DNA of 64,000 nucleotides from Schleiferia thermophila (lineage in GTDB: Bacteria > Bacteroidota > Bacteroidia > Flavobacteriales > Schleiferiaceae). The position numbers were made by a program, and so were the translations under genes. The notes under the pieces are model-generated. The model had not been told where the DNA came from and searched no databases. It saw only the letters and a program-made list of their open reading frames with translations. This document shows, piece by piece, positions 1 through 9,094 of the stretch; the first letter of the stretch is position 1, and each line of letters starts with the position of its first letter. The stretch spans positions 453,831-517,830 of the forward strand of contig NZ_QPJS01000002.1 in NCBI RefSeq assembly GCF_003337435.1. Direction: 5' to 3'.

Positions 1-242
1 GCGTGATGTACATGGCCGACCTTATGCCTTCTTCGTATCACATTCCGTTGCCCTGGGTGATGGCCTACGATGTTCGCCCATTGCTCACAATGCAAGAAAA
101 GGAAGAAGTACTTCAAATGGCAATGAACGAAAACATGATTTTGTTTTTTGAACACGATGCATATACTCAGGCAGCACTGGTAGAAGCGACCGAAAAGGGA
201 GTGAGGGTAAAGTCCAGACACAGGCTGATGGAATTGCTCTGA
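1..242 (+). CDS. C-terminal end of an MBL-fold metallo-hydrolase (partial)
   Basis: The reading frame is open from the window edge, so only the last ~79 residues of the protein are present. The tail contains the segments LPWVMAYDVRPL and LFFEHDAY, which I recognise as the end of metallo-beta-lactamase-fold hydrolases common in Bacteroidota: a conserved Asp-Arg segment, then a final metal-ligand histidine in FEHD. Most metal-binding motifs lie upstream of the window, so substrate and reaction cannot be given. It ends 3 bp before the flippase gene and may be the preceding member of the same transcript. Assignment rests on the tail pattern only. Confidence 0.6.
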   Translation, partial: VMYMADLMPSSYHIPLPWVMAYDVRPLLTMQEKEEVLQMAMNENMILFFEHDAYTQAALVEATEKGVRVKSRHRLMELL

Positions 243-245
243 GCG

Positions 246-1565
246 ATGAAAAATTTGTGGACCCAACTCTACCGAAGCAATAAGTTTATGAGCCTGATGG
301 GCAATGGCTCTGCTGCCTTGCTGGGTCTGCTCAGTTTTGCTTTGCTCGCACGCTCCCTTGAGCGCGATGAGCTGGGTATCTGGGTGTTTTTTATGACGGT
401 TTTTACCCTCTTTGATATGATTCGAAGCGGATTGCTCAGCAATGCTCTGATCAAGCGTATAGGAGAGAGCGATACCGACGATGAAAAACACGCATATACC
501 GGAGCTGCCTGGAGATTTGGGTTGTGGCTTTCGGCCGGTATTTCCTTGCCCATAAGTTTGTTTTTTATACTTTTTCCTTCTGGCTTTTCAGAGGAATTGG
601 TTTTCGTAGGAAAGTGGTTCTGGCTGATATCCATCATCAGTCATCCCAACAGTATCTCCATTTGGTTGCTCAATGCCTATAACAGGTTTGACAGGCTCTT
701 TTGGGCTCGCAGTATCTCTCAGTTTGTGTACTTTTTAGGTTGTCTGTTCAATTTTTTATACGGGATAGGACTTGAGTTGATTGTATGGTCTTACATAGGG
801 GGCTGGCTGGCAGCAGGTGTTTTTACTGCACTTAACGGATGGAACGGCATTCAATACTTCTTTAAAGGCAGCAAAGAACACATCAGGTCCCTCTACGATT
901 TTGGCAAATACAGCATGGGAACTTTGCTGGGGAGCAACCTACTTAAGAGCACGGATACTTTTCTGCTTATGTTTTTTATGGGACCTGCGCCAGTGGCACG
1001 GTATAATGTCCCGGAGCGGTTGCTGGGGCTTTTGGATATACCTATCCGGTCATTGGTTTCTACGGCCTATCCAAAGCTCATTTCCGTACGGAAACACATG
1101 GGAGAAGAGCACTTTCTGAAGGAATACGAAGTGCAAACAGGTCTGTTGTTCTTGCTTGTGCTGCCTATAGCTTTGGTTACTTTGATGTTTTCAGATCAAC
1201 TGGTAGTCATATTGGCCGGCCGAGATTATATGGACGCATCCATACTGCTGAAAATATTCGCTATTTATACTGCTTTAATACCGTTGGATCGGTTGAGCGG
1301 GATCGCACTTGAAGTCTTTGATCTTCAGAAGCAGAATTTTTATAAAGTGATGCTTATGGCACTGGTAAATGTTCTGGGGGATGTTGTGGCGATTAAGGTG
1401 TTCAAAAGCGTTACGGGGGTAGCATTGGTATCTATTTTCACGTATGGAAGCGGGATTCTTTTTGGCTATTATTTCCTTGGGAATAAAATTAAATTCAGGC
1501 CCCTGTCTATGTTGTATTCCGGATTTGGTGAGTTAATAAAGTTATTGAAAAGTTTCAAAAAATAA
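246..1565 (+). CDS. Polysaccharide flippase (Wzx/MVIN-like) membrane protein
   Basis: A 439-residue integral membrane protein with about 12 hydrophobic segments spread over its whole length. It has the N-terminal pattern of oligosaccharide flippases: a short basic start, then SLMGNGSAALLGLL, then the charged RSLERDELGIW loop. Length and layout fit the polysaccharide-synthesis MVIN/MATE-like group, which moves undecaprenyl-linked repeat units across the inner membrane. It lies just upstream of a sugar transferase, a TolC-like protein and a Wzc-like protein, which supports a role in exopolysaccharide export. The ATG at 246 follows the preceding stop by 3 bp. The sugar substrate is unknown. Confidence 0.8.
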   Translation: MKNLWTQLYRSNKFMSLMGNGSAALLGLLSFALLARSLERDELGIWVFFMTVFTLFDMIRSGLLSNALIKRIGESDTDDEKHAYTGAAWRFGLWLSAGISLPISLFFILFPSGFSEELVFVGKWFWLISIISHPNSISIWLLNAYNRFDRLFWARSISQFVYFLGCLFNFLYGIGLELIVWSYIGGWLAAGVFTALNGWNGIQYFFKGSKEHIRSLYDFGKYSMGTLLGSNLLKSTDTFLLMFFMGPAPVARYNVPERLLGLLDIPIRSLVSTAYPKLISVRKHMGEEHFLKEYEVQTGLLFLLVLPIALVTLMFSDQLVVILAGRDYMDASILLKIFAIYTALIPLDRLSGIALEVFDLQKQNFYKVMLMALVNVLGDVVAIKVFKSVTGVALVSIFTYGSGILFGYYFLGNKIKFRPLSMLYSGFGELIKLLKSFKK

Positions 1566-1626
1566 TTTTTTTAATAGTGAAATTTTTTCCATTTTTGAAA
1601 CAAATTTCCACAAACTGAAAAACTCA

Positions 1627-2979
1627 ATGAATCTATTTAAAGTTTTTTTAGCGGAAGATGATGAGTTTTACGGAAAACTATTAAGGCACCACCTTTCTCT
1701 CAATCCTGATTTTGATGTAGAATTGTTTACTTCCGGCGGGGACCTGTTCAACAATTTGTACAAAAGACCTGATGTAATAAGCCTTGATTATACACTACCG
1801 GATATGAGCGGGGCAGAATTGCTCAGAAAAATCAAAAAGCAATATCCTGAGATTCCTGTAATCATCGTATCAGGCCAGGAAGACATCACCACCGCTGTCA
1901 ATTTACTCAAGGAAGGTGCTTACGATTATATTGTAAAAGACAAGGATACCAAAGACCGCCTTTGGAATTCGATTCGGCATATCAGGGAAAATGCAAAACT
2001 CAAGACCGAAATCGACAGACTGCGTGAAGAGGTCAATCTGAAATACGATTTTTCAAACATCAAAGGCAGCAGTCCTGCCATTCGGTCGGTGTTTAAACTC
2101 ATCGAAAAAGCAGCACAATCCAATATAACCGTAAGTATTTACGGGGAAACAGGTACAGGAAAAGAACTGGTAGCGAAGGCCATTCACTACAACAGTGGCC
2201 GGAAAAAAAAGCCTTTTGTAGCCTTCAACATAGCCGCTATACCCTCAGAATTGATTGAAAGTGAACTTTTTGGTCATGAAAAAGGGGCCTTTACCGGGGC
2301 GATCTCCCGGCGTATCGGCAAATTTGAAGAGGCTGATGGTGGCACCTTATTTCTCGATGAAATCGGCGAGATGGAGTTACACCTACAGGCCAAGCTACTC
2401 AGAGTGCTGCAGGAAAAAGAGGTCGTGCGAATTGGCAGCAATACACCTATTAAAATTGACTGCCGCATCATATGCGCCACACACCGGGATCTGACCGAAG
2501 AAGTCAAGGCTGGAAAATTCCGTGAAGATTTGTACTACAGGCTGTTAGGTCTTCCGATACATTTGCCTCCACTACGGGATCGAGGTAATGACATCATTAT
2601 CTTAGCAAAGCATTTTGCTGATGAATTTGCCAAAGAAAATAAAATGGATAAAGTTACAATCACACCGGAAGCACAGGAGAAACTGATGCGCTACCATTGG
2701 CCAGGAAATGTACGCGAGCTAAAAGCAGTAATCGAGCTAGCTGTAGTAATGTCGGAAGGTGGAAAAATCACTGAAAGTGAAATCAATTTTTCCAGCTCAA
2801 ACACCATTCAAAACTTCTTTAATGAAAAGGGAACCTTGCGGGATTTCACCAATAAAATCATCCAATATTACCTGGAAAAACACAACTTTAATGTGCTCGA
2901 AGTTGCAAAAAAACTCGACATCGGGAAATCTACTATTTACCGCTTGATCAAAAATAAAGAAATCACAATAAATAAATAA
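1627..2979 (+). CDS. Sigma-54-dependent response regulator, NtrC type
   Basis: A 450-residue three-domain regulator. Residues 1-120 are a receiver with the acidic pair at 11-12, phosphoacceptor Asp54 (ISLDYTLPDMSG) and Lys104. Residues ~140-375 are an AAA+ domain with Walker A GETGTGKE (173-180), the sigma-54 contact loop GAFTGA (220-225) and Walker B TLFLDEIGEM. Residues ~405-450 are a Fis-type helix-turn-helix. It should activate RpoN promoters when phosphorylated; rpoN itself is at 55.2 kb. It is followed after 7 bp by an HPt protein and then a lone receiver, which looks like a phosphorelay set, but no histidine kinase is seen in the window. The targets are unknown; the adjacent exopolysaccharide genes are the obvious guess. 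Confidence 0.93.
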   Translation: MNLFKVFLAEDDEFYGKLLRHHLSLNPDFDVELFTSGGDLFNNLYKRPDVISLDYTLPDMSGAELLRKIKKQYPEIPVIIVSGQEDITTAVNLLKEGAYDYIVKDKDTKDRLWNSIRHIRENAKLKTEIDRLREEVNLKYDFSNIKGSSPAIRSVFKLIEKAAQSNITVSIYGETGTGKELVAKAIHYNSGRKKKPFVAFNIAAIPSELIESELFGHEKGAFTGAISRRIGKFEEADGGTLFLDEIGEMELHLQAKLLRVLQEKEVVRIGSNTPIKIDCRIICATHRDLTEEVKAGKFREDLYYRLLGLPIHLPPLRDRGNDIIILAKHFADEFAKENKMDKVTITPEAQEKLMRYHWPGNVRELKAVIELAVVMSEGGKITESEINFSSSNTIQNFFNEKGTLRDFTNKIIQYYLEKHNFNVLEVAKKLDIGKSTIYRLIKNKEITINK

Positions 2980-2986
2980 AAAAGCC

Positions 2987-3322
2987 ATGGGAAATATGTA
3001 CAACCTCAGACAATTGGAGGAGCTCTCCGGCGGGATGTCGGAGTTCGTCGATTCGATGATTGAAACCTTCCTGGAACACACCCCTTCCCAACTCAACGAT
3101 ATGGTGAAGGCCTTCAAAGAAGGACGTTGGATGGATATGGGAAATCTTGCCCACAAGATAAAACCTTCCATAGACCTCTTTGAAATTCCCGGTATCCAGC
3201 AAACCATACGAGAAATCGAAAAAATCGGCAAATCCGGAACCTCTGCACCAGACCTCGAACAAAAAGTAATGGAAGTAGAAAAAATACTAAATCAAGTATT
3301 CAACCAGCTGAAAAACCGCTAA
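2987..3322 (+). CDS. HPt-domain phosphotransfer protein
   Basis: A 111-residue, almost entirely helical protein. It carries the HPt signature with the likely phosphorylated histidine His56 in NLAHKIKPS, preceded by the usual MIETFLEHTPSQL helix. HPt proteins pass phosphoryl groups between receivers. It lies 7 bp after the sigma-54 regulator and 14 bp before a CheY-like receiver, so relay between these neighbours is likely. It has no catalytic ATP-binding domain and cannot autophosphorylate. Confidence 0.88.
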   Translation: MGNMYNLRQLEELSGGMSEFVDSMIETFLEHTPSQLNDMVKAFKEGRWMDMGNLAHKIKPSIDLFEIPGIQQTIREIEKIGKSGTSAPDLEQKVMEVEKILNQVFNQLKNR

Positions 3323-3336
3323 AACAAAAAGTATTT

Positions 3337-3714
3337 ATGACAAAAAAGCAGGTACTGATCATTGACGATCAGCCAGTAATGAGAAAACTGCTCGAACAGT
3401 TTCTTAAAGACAAATATGAAGTCAAAGCCCTTGAAAATGGGCGGGAAGCTCTGGAATGGATGTACGACGGCAACATTCCCGATGTAGTAATAGCTGACTT
3501 GAATATGCCTGAAATTGACGGGTTTGAATACATAAAAAGAGTCCGCGAAAGCGCCTTCTTTCAGGATATTCCCTTGATTGTATTATCAGGCGAGGATTCA
3601 TCAACTGAAAGAATAAAATGCCTGAAGCTCGGTGCCAATGATTACCTCATAAAACCGTTTAACCCGGAAGAATTGGCATTGAGAATCAATAACTTGGTGA
3701 GAATACGTTCGTAA
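3337..3714 (+). CDS. Stand-alone response-regulator receiver (CheY-like)
   Basis: A 125-residue single-domain receiver. The acidic pair Asp10-Asp11 (LIIDDQ), phosphoacceptor Asp54 (VIADLNMPEIDG), switch Ser (LIVLSGED) and Lys in YLIKPF are all present, so it should be phosphorylatable. It has no output domain. It lies directly between the HPt protein and the receiver-sugar transferase fusion, so it may act by protein contact or as a phosphate sink in the relay. Confidence 0.92.
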   Translation: MTKKQVLIIDDQPVMRKLLEQFLKDKYEVKALENGREALEWMYDGNIPDVVIADLNMPEIDGFEYIKRVRESAFFQDIPLIVLSGEDSSTERIKCLKLGANDYLIKPFNPEELALRINNLVRIRS

Positions 3715-3733
3715 GCATACAAAATATGCCACT

Positions 3734-4891
3734 ATGACTCATATCATTTATATAGGGGAAGATCCGGAAGTGATCAGATTGTTTTCAGGAAGGCAAGATG
3801 TAGAGTTTAAGACAGTCCGAAATGCCGTTCAATTCGACAAATTTTTCAATCAAAACAATATGCAACCAGATTTGATACTTTGTGAAAAGACACTTAAGGG
3901 AATGAATGGATTTGAGCTCTTTAATTATTACAAAAACATTTTAAAAGAAAAAGGTATTCCCTATGTGCTGGTGGACCAACATTTTGGAAATTATACAAAG
4001 CGATTGTATCTGAAAGAAAAAGTTACAGATATCTATCAAAAACCCTTAGATCCTCAGATGGTCATTGAACGGATTCCCTTTTTAAAAAATATAGAAGAAA
4101 GCCGTAAAAACAAGCTCGTAAAACTTTCGCAAAAACCTTACAGAATTCCATTGGCCAAACGAATATTCGATATTGTTTTTGCATCTGTGGCATTGATAGT
4201 AGTTTCCCCCATTTTATTAATAGCAGCCATAGCCATAAAACTGGAATCCCCCGGACCGATTTTTTACAAATCAAAACGAGTAGGAACAGGATACAGGATT
4301 TTTGATTTTTATAAACTGAGATCCATGTACACCGATGCAGATCGAAGGCTCAAAGAATATTTACACATGAATCAATATAAAACAGACAGCACTCAGACAA
4401 CCCTTAATGATAACTTACCCAAGCAACCAAAAAGCAAATTTGCCAGCTCGGTAGTGCTCATCCACAAAGACGGTACACCGCTGACTGAGGAGGAATATAA
4501 AGAATTGAAAAAGCAAATGTCAGCCGGAACATTTTTTAAGCTTAAGGATGATCCAAGAGTTACCAAAGTTGGAGCATTTCTTAGAAATACCTCCATTGAC
4601 GAGCTTCCTCAGCTCATCAATGTACTCAAAGGCGATATGTCAATCGTAGGAAACAGACCTTTACCCCTGTATGAAGCAGAGCAGCTCACTTCCGACGATT
4701 GGAGCGAGCGCTTCTTGGCTCCGGCAGGTATAACGGGGCTTTGGCAGGTCGAAAAACGCGGCAAATCCGACATGAGCGAAGAAGAGCGAAAAGCGCTCGA
4801 CAACCAGTATGCAAGAAATTTTTCTTTTTGGAACGATATAAAAATCATCCTAAAAACCATTCCGGCTTTATTTCAAAAAGAAAATGTATAA
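3734..4891 (+). CDS. Receiver-like domain fused to an initiating sugar transferase
   Basis: A 385-residue protein. Residues 1-115 have the receiver layout (IIYIGED, then PDLILCEKTLKGMNGFEL, then YQKPLDP), but the phosphoacceptor position is Glu51 instead of Asp; the pocket acid and Lys103 remain. From ~135 there is a bacterial sugar transferase: a hydrophobic membrane segment (VFASVALIVVSPILL), then SPGPIFYKSKRVG, YKLRSMY, SIDELPQL, VGNRPLP and GLWQV. This family moves a sugar-phosphate onto undecaprenyl phosphate, the first step of repeat-unit assembly. An insert of about 70 residues sits between YKLRSMY and the DELPQL region. It overlaps the next gene by 8 bp. Glu at this position often mimics phosphorylation, so the receiver may be locked on or may bind partners; that is inference. 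Confidence 0.88.
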   Translation: MTHIIYIGEDPEVIRLFSGRQDVEFKTVRNAVQFDKFFNQNNMQPDLILCEKTLKGMNGFELFNYYKNILKEKGIPYVLVDQHFGNYTKRLYLKEKVTDIYQKPLDPQMVIERIPFLKNIEESRKNKLVKLSQKPYRIPLAKRIFDIVFASVALIVVSPILLIAAIAIKLESPGPIFYKSKRVGTGYRIFDFYKLRSMYTDADRRLKEYLHMNQYKTDSTQTTLNDNLPKQPKSKFASSVVLIHKDGTPLTEEEYKELKKQMSAGTFFKLKDDPRVTKVGAFLRNTSIDELPQLINVLKGDMSIVGNRPLPLYEAEQLTSDDWSERFLAPAGITGLWQVEKRGKSDMSEEERKALDNQYARNFSFWNDIKIILKTIPALFQKENV

Positions 4892-5612
4892 AAAAACCAT
4901 TCTCTTATGTGCTTTTTTGGCTTGCTGTACAGCAGGCTATACACAAGGGGTAGACCGTAGAAAAGCCCTTGAACTGGATTCACTTTTCGTTAATCTTCTA
5001 GACTATTTGCCTCCAATCAACGAATTGATTGATACAGCGGTCGCCAATTCTCCGGAAGTAAAGTATTGGCATGCACAAGTCAAACTCAGAGAATATGAAG
5101 TAAGCATCGTCCGAAAAGATTGGGCTAGAGATATCTTTATTACGGGCCAGTATCAAGGAGGTACGCTGGGTGCTATTCTTGGCCCCGACGGCCCCCCTCT
5201 CTTTATAGGTTACCTGGTTGGTGCCGGAGTGAGGATACCATTGTCTACAGTGGTGGGAAGAAGAGACAGAATAGGCGCAGCCGAAGCCTGGCTTGAAAGC
5301 ACCATTGCCAAACGAGACGAAGCCATTCGAAACATTAGAGAACTGATCTTCAACGAATACCAAAAACTCCTGATGATACAACGCAAAATAGCCATCCTGG
5401 CTGAAACAAATGAATCCACTTCACTTATTATGGAAATGGCCGAAGAACGATTCAGACAAGGTGAGCTTACCCTCGACCAATTGGGCACCAATACAGAACT
5501 GAAAACCAAATACAGCCTTATCTACGAAGAACTCAGAACGGACTTCTTCAATACCTATTCACAACTGGAACGCCTTGTAGGCATTCCGTTTTCCAAATTT
5601 GAAAAGCATTAA
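4884..5612 (+). CDS. Short TolC-like outer membrane protein
   Basis: A 242-residue protein with a signal peptide (KKTILLCAFLACCTAGYTQG). It carries a single outer-membrane-efflux-protein-like repeat with long amphipathic helices, e.g. EEAMAEERFRQGELTLDQLG-like spacing near residues 175-195, in which RFRQGELTLDQL is the typical TolC motif. Canonical TolC proteins have two such repeats in about 420-480 residues, so this is about half length. Position between the sugar transferase (8 bp overlap) and the Wzc-like gene (1 bp overlap) points to polysaccharide export. Three copies would give only half the usual barrel strands, so it may work as a higher oligomer or as a periplasmic adaptor. Confidence 0.68.
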   Translation: MYKKTILLCAFLACCTAGYTQGVDRRKALELDSLFVNLLDYLPPINELIDTAVANSPEVKYWHAQVKLREYEVSIVRKDWARDIFITGQYQGGTLGAILGPDGPPLFIGYLVGAGVRIPLSTVVGRRDRIGAAEAWLESTIAKRDEAIRNIRELIFNEYQKLLMIQRKIAILAETNESTSLIMEMAEERFRQGELTLDQLGTNTELKTKYSLIYEELRTDFFNTYSQLERLVGIPFSKFEKH

Positions 5613-7810
5613 TGAGCCTGATAAAGTTTCTCAGACTTTTTAACAGGAACTTTAAGTACCTGATGGCCTCCTCAATGACGCTGGCCATTTTGGTATTTTT
5701 GATGGTCAAAAGCAAACCCAAAGAATACGAGTCAGAAACAGAAATTTATACCGGGATAGCTTCCGGTCTCAATCTCACCAATGTAGACCGCACCAATGTA
5801 GATTTCTTTGCCACTGCCAATGCCTATGACAACCTTATTAACATCATAAAATCGCGGCAAACCCTGGAGGAAACCGGCGAAGAGCTCCTTGCATTGCACC
5901 TTTCACTCGATGGCCCGACAGCCGAAATCATCGGTGATGAGGCCTGGAGACAGATGATCGAAATCCTCACTCCTGAGCTGTACAACGAATTGAAAAGTAC
6001 CAAAGGCATCGACTCATGCCTGGCCAACATCAGAGCCTGGAAACAAAAAAATTACAACACCTTCAGAGGTAAAATCATCTTCAACGCTGAAGAATCGCCC
6101 TACAGCTTCAAAGCCATCAGCAAAATCAATGTATCCAGAATTCAGAATTCCGACTTAATCAACATCAAATACAAATACATCGATCCGGGGATTTGTAAGT
6201 CAACCCTCGAAATTCTCTCAAGAGTATTTATACGGCGAATGAACGAAATCAAAGCCAGCCAGAGCAACAACGCTGTCGAATATTTCAAAAAGCAAGTTGC
6301 AATGGCCCGCGAAGAACTCAATGCCGCCGAAGACCGCCTCAAACAGTTTCGGGTACAAAACAACATCATCAACTACGGCGAGCAGACCAAAAGCATCGCC
6401 ACCATGAAAGAACAAATGGAAGACGAGTTTCAAAAAGAATTAGCCGTGAGAGCCTCTAACAAGGCCTCACTCGAGAAACTCGAAGAACAACTGCAGGTCA
6501 ACAAGGTGATCATTAAATTTTCAGATGAGCTGCTTGAAAAACGTAGACAATTGGCCGAAATCCAGGCTCAGATTACCACCATGGAAATTTACTACAACGA
6601 CCCCAACACCATCAACATACTACGCCGAAAAGCTGCCGAACTCCGCGCAGAGCTTTCCGACCTGCTCACCAAGCGCTACCAGTTTTCTCGTACTACTGAT
6701 GGAGTCCCCAATCAGGCCTTGCTGCAGGAATGGCTCAAATACACACTTGCCCTCGACGAAAGTGAGGCCAGGTTGAGAATTTTTGATGAGCGAAGGAAGT
6801 ACTTCGAAAAACTCTACAATGAGTTTGCACCACTCGGGTCCCTTTTGGCCAGATATGAGCGTGAAATCGGCATCGCAGAGAAAAATTATCTGGAGCTGCT
6901 TCATTCACTCAACCAGGCCATCATGCGCCAGCAGAGCGATCTGATAGCATCCGGGGGACTGGTGGTATCCGTACCTCCATACTTTCCACTTAAGCCTCTG
7001 CCCTCAAAAACGGCAGTAATGGTAGCCGCATCCGGCGTTGTAGGCTTTGTCTTGCCCCTACTGATCATCATATTGCTCGAATTTTTTGACTCCACTTTAA
7101 AAAACCCAATCAGAGCCGAAAGTGTCATCGGCAAAAAAATTCTGGGCACATACCCGTCCTTAAAACTTACCAAAGCCGATAAAGGAGTGGACCTCGAATG
7201 GGTCAAAAAGCAGACCGTAGGGCTCTCCCTCCAGACCATCCGGCTTGAGCATTACATCAAAAGCAAAGAAATTTCACGCCCTTTTATCGTGGCAGTGCTA
7301 TCTACCCGTACCGGTGAAGGCAAAACCAGCATGATTCAGGAGATTGCTAATCGTCTCGTCATGCTTCAATACCGGGTAATGGTCCTGGTACCAGAAGATT
7401 CGTTTGTCAATGAAGACAACACTTTTTTTGACCGCATTACCTTTAAAAACGACAAAACCTTCGAAGCAGCTAAACGAGTGGAAGATCTCATCCCACCAGG
7501 ATTCACAGCAAGCCTCTACGATTACCTGTTCGTAGAAATCCCTTCACTGATGAACAATCAGTACTCCATCAACCTCTCCATGCAAGCTCATTTACATATC
7601 CTCGTAGCCAGGGCCAATCGCACTTGGGTAAAAGCAGATGAGTTCCTGCTCAGTGAATATTCCAGAAGCGTAAATTCCGAAATCAGAACGCTTCTCAACA
7701 AAGTAAAAATCGAAGAGCTGGAAGTAGTACTCGGCGAAATACCAAAGGAAAGGAGCTTCCTGCGAAAGCTTATCAAAAGGTTTGTAGCTGCAGAATTCAA
7801 AACCGCCTGA
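5612..7810 (+). CDS. Wzc/Wzz-like polysaccharide co-polymerase with degenerate kinase-like domain
   Basis: A 732-residue inner-membrane protein. There is a transmembrane helix at ~18-34, a long periplasmic coiled-coil region (~200-440), a second membrane helix at ~470-490 after a proline-rich VPPYFPLKPLP segment, and a cytoplasmic P-loop domain from ~545. The Walker A-like STRTGEGKTS is present. The Walker A-prime aspartate of bacterial tyrosine kinases is not: the strand reads VMVLVPEDS. The Walker B position reads LFVEIPS with Glu for Asp, and there is no C-terminal tyrosine cluster. The protein therefore probably controls chain length and export without normal tyrosine kinase activity. Its start overlaps the TolC-like stop (TAATG). 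Confidence 0.85.
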   Translation: MSLIKFLRLFNRNFKYLMASSMTLAILVFLMVKSKPKEYESETEIYTGIASGLNLTNVDRTNVDFFATANAYDNLINIIKSRQTLEETGEELLALHLSLDGPTAEIIGDEAWRQMIEILTPELYNELKSTKGIDSCLANIRAWKQKNYNTFRGKIIFNAEESPYSFKAISKINVSRIQNSDLINIKYKYIDPGICKSTLEILSRVFIRRMNEIKASQSNNAVEYFKKQVAMAREELNAAEDRLKQFRVQNNIINYGEQTKSIATMKEQMEDEFQKELAVRASNKASLEKLEEQLQVNKVIIKFSDELLEKRRQLAEIQAQITTMEIYYNDPNTINILRRKAAELRAELSDLLTKRYQFSRTTDGVPNQALLQEWLKYTLALDESEARLRIFDERRKYFEKLYNEFAPLGSLLARYEREIGIAEKNYLELLHSLNQAIMRQQSDLIASGGLVVSVPPYFPLKPLPSKTAVMVAASGVVGFVLPLLIIILLEFFDSTLKNPIRAESVIGKKILGTYPSLKLTKADKGVDLEWVKKQTVGLSLQTIRLEHYIKSKEISRPFIVAVLSTRTGEGKTSMIQEIANRLVMLQYRVMVLVPEDSFVNEDNTFFDRITFKNDKTFEAAKRVEDLIPPGFTASLYDYLFVEIPSLMNNQYSINLSMQAHLHILVARANRTWVKADEFLLSEYSRSVNSEIRTLLNKVKIEELEVVLGEIPKERSFLRKLIKRFVAAEFKTA

Positions 7811-7900
7811 TTTACATCTACCGTTACTAACAAAATTCATACTTCTGATCCTTCTGTTTAATTTACTTTGCAGCTCACAACAGAAAAAACAGAAGTCATT

Positions 7901-9058
7901 ATGCCCATTTACCACACTTTAGGCATCATACCCCGAAAAAGGCATACCGTGTTTCGAAAGCCCGACGGAAGCCTTTACTACGAGCAGCTCTTCGGTACAG
8001 AGGGTTTCTCCGGGGTCAGCTCCTTACTGTACCATCATCATAGGCCAACGATGGTAAAAGAAATCCGCCAGGCCATTGATCTGACTCCAAAAGCATCCGT
8101 CGCTCACAATGTTACATCCCGAATGTTGCGCGGTTGGGACATTGAGCCTGATGATGATTTCCTGGAAAGCAGGAGAATTGTGCTATTCAACAACGATTTG
8201 AACATTGCCCTGGCAGCTCCTGCAAGTTCTATGGAGGAGTATTTTTACAAAAATGCTGACTCCGATGAGTTGATCTTTGTACATAAAGGATCAGGGGTGT
8301 TGCGTACCTTTCTCGGCAATATTTCCTTCTCATACGGCGATTATCTGGTCATTCCCAGAGGAACCATCTACCAGATTCAATTCGAAACCTCCGACAACCG
8401 GCTGTTGATCATTGAGTCCTTTAGCCCAATTGTAACACCAAAGCGCTATCGAAATCAGTTTGGCCAGCTGCTTGAACACTCTCCCTTCTGCGAAAGAGAC
8501 ATCCGAAGACCACAAGTACTGGAAACCTATGATGAAACAGGAGATTTTCTCATTAAGATAAAAAAACAAAATCACCTGCATCAAATCATCTATGCCTCTC
8601 ATCCTTTTGATGTAGTAGGCTGGGATGGATATTTTTATCCCTATGCCTTTTCGGCACACGACTTCGAACCCATTACCGGCAGAATTCATCAACCCCCTCC
8701 TGTACATCAGACTTTCGAAGGTCATAATTTTGTCATCTGCACCTTTGCCCCACGTCTCTACGATTACCATCCCGACTCCATTCCAGCCCCTTACAACCAC
8801 AGCAACATTGATTCAGATGAAGTACTCTATTATGTCGATGGCGATTTTATGAGTCGCAATCATGTAGAAAAGGGATACATCAGCTTGCATCCGGCCGGAA
8901 TTCCTCACGGTCCGCATCCTGGAGCCATCGAGCGCTCCATTGGACAGAAAGAAACAAAAGAACTGGCCGTAATGATTGACACTTTCAAACCTCTGAAACT
9001 CACAGATACTGCTCTGCTCATCGAAAATGAGGACTACTACCGCAGTTGGCTGGAGTAA
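7901..9058 (+). CDS. hmgA: Homogentisate 1,2-dioxygenase
   Basis: A 385-residue cupin-fold enzyme that opens the homogentisate ring to maleylacetoacetate in tyrosine catabolism. Family landmarks are FGTEGFSG near the start, SDELIFVHKGSG in the first cupin, and the iron-site region with PPPVHQTFEG, YHPDSIPAPYNHSNIDSDE and HPAGIPHGPHPG near the end. The frame can be extended upstream to a TTG at 7868, but the ATG at 7901 gives the normal N-terminus. A near-consensus Bacteroidota -7 element (TTTACTTTG) ends at 7870. The hydroxyphenylpyruvate dioxygenase gene follows after 36 bp in the same direction, an evident two-gene operon. Confidence 0.95.
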   Translation: MPIYHTLGIIPRKRHTVFRKPDGSLYYEQLFGTEGFSGVSSLLYHHHRPTMVKEIRQAIDLTPKASVAHNVTSRMLRGWDIEPDDDFLESRRIVLFNNDLNIALAAPASSMEEYFYKNADSDELIFVHKGSGVLRTFLGNISFSYGDYLVIPRGTIYQIQFETSDNRLLIIESFSPIVTPKRYRNQFGQLLEHSPFCERDIRRPQVLETYDETGDFLIKIKKQNHLHQIIYASHPFDVVGWDGYFYPYAFSAHDFEPITGRIHQPPPVHQTFEGHNFVICTFAPRLYDYHPDSIPAPYNHSNIDSDEVLYYVDGDFMSRNHVEKGYISLHPAGIPHGPHPGAIERSIGQKETKELAVMIDTFKPLKLTDTALLIENEDYYRSWLE

Positions 9059-9094
9059 TTAACTCTGATGTTGTCAAACCAATATATTTAAACC

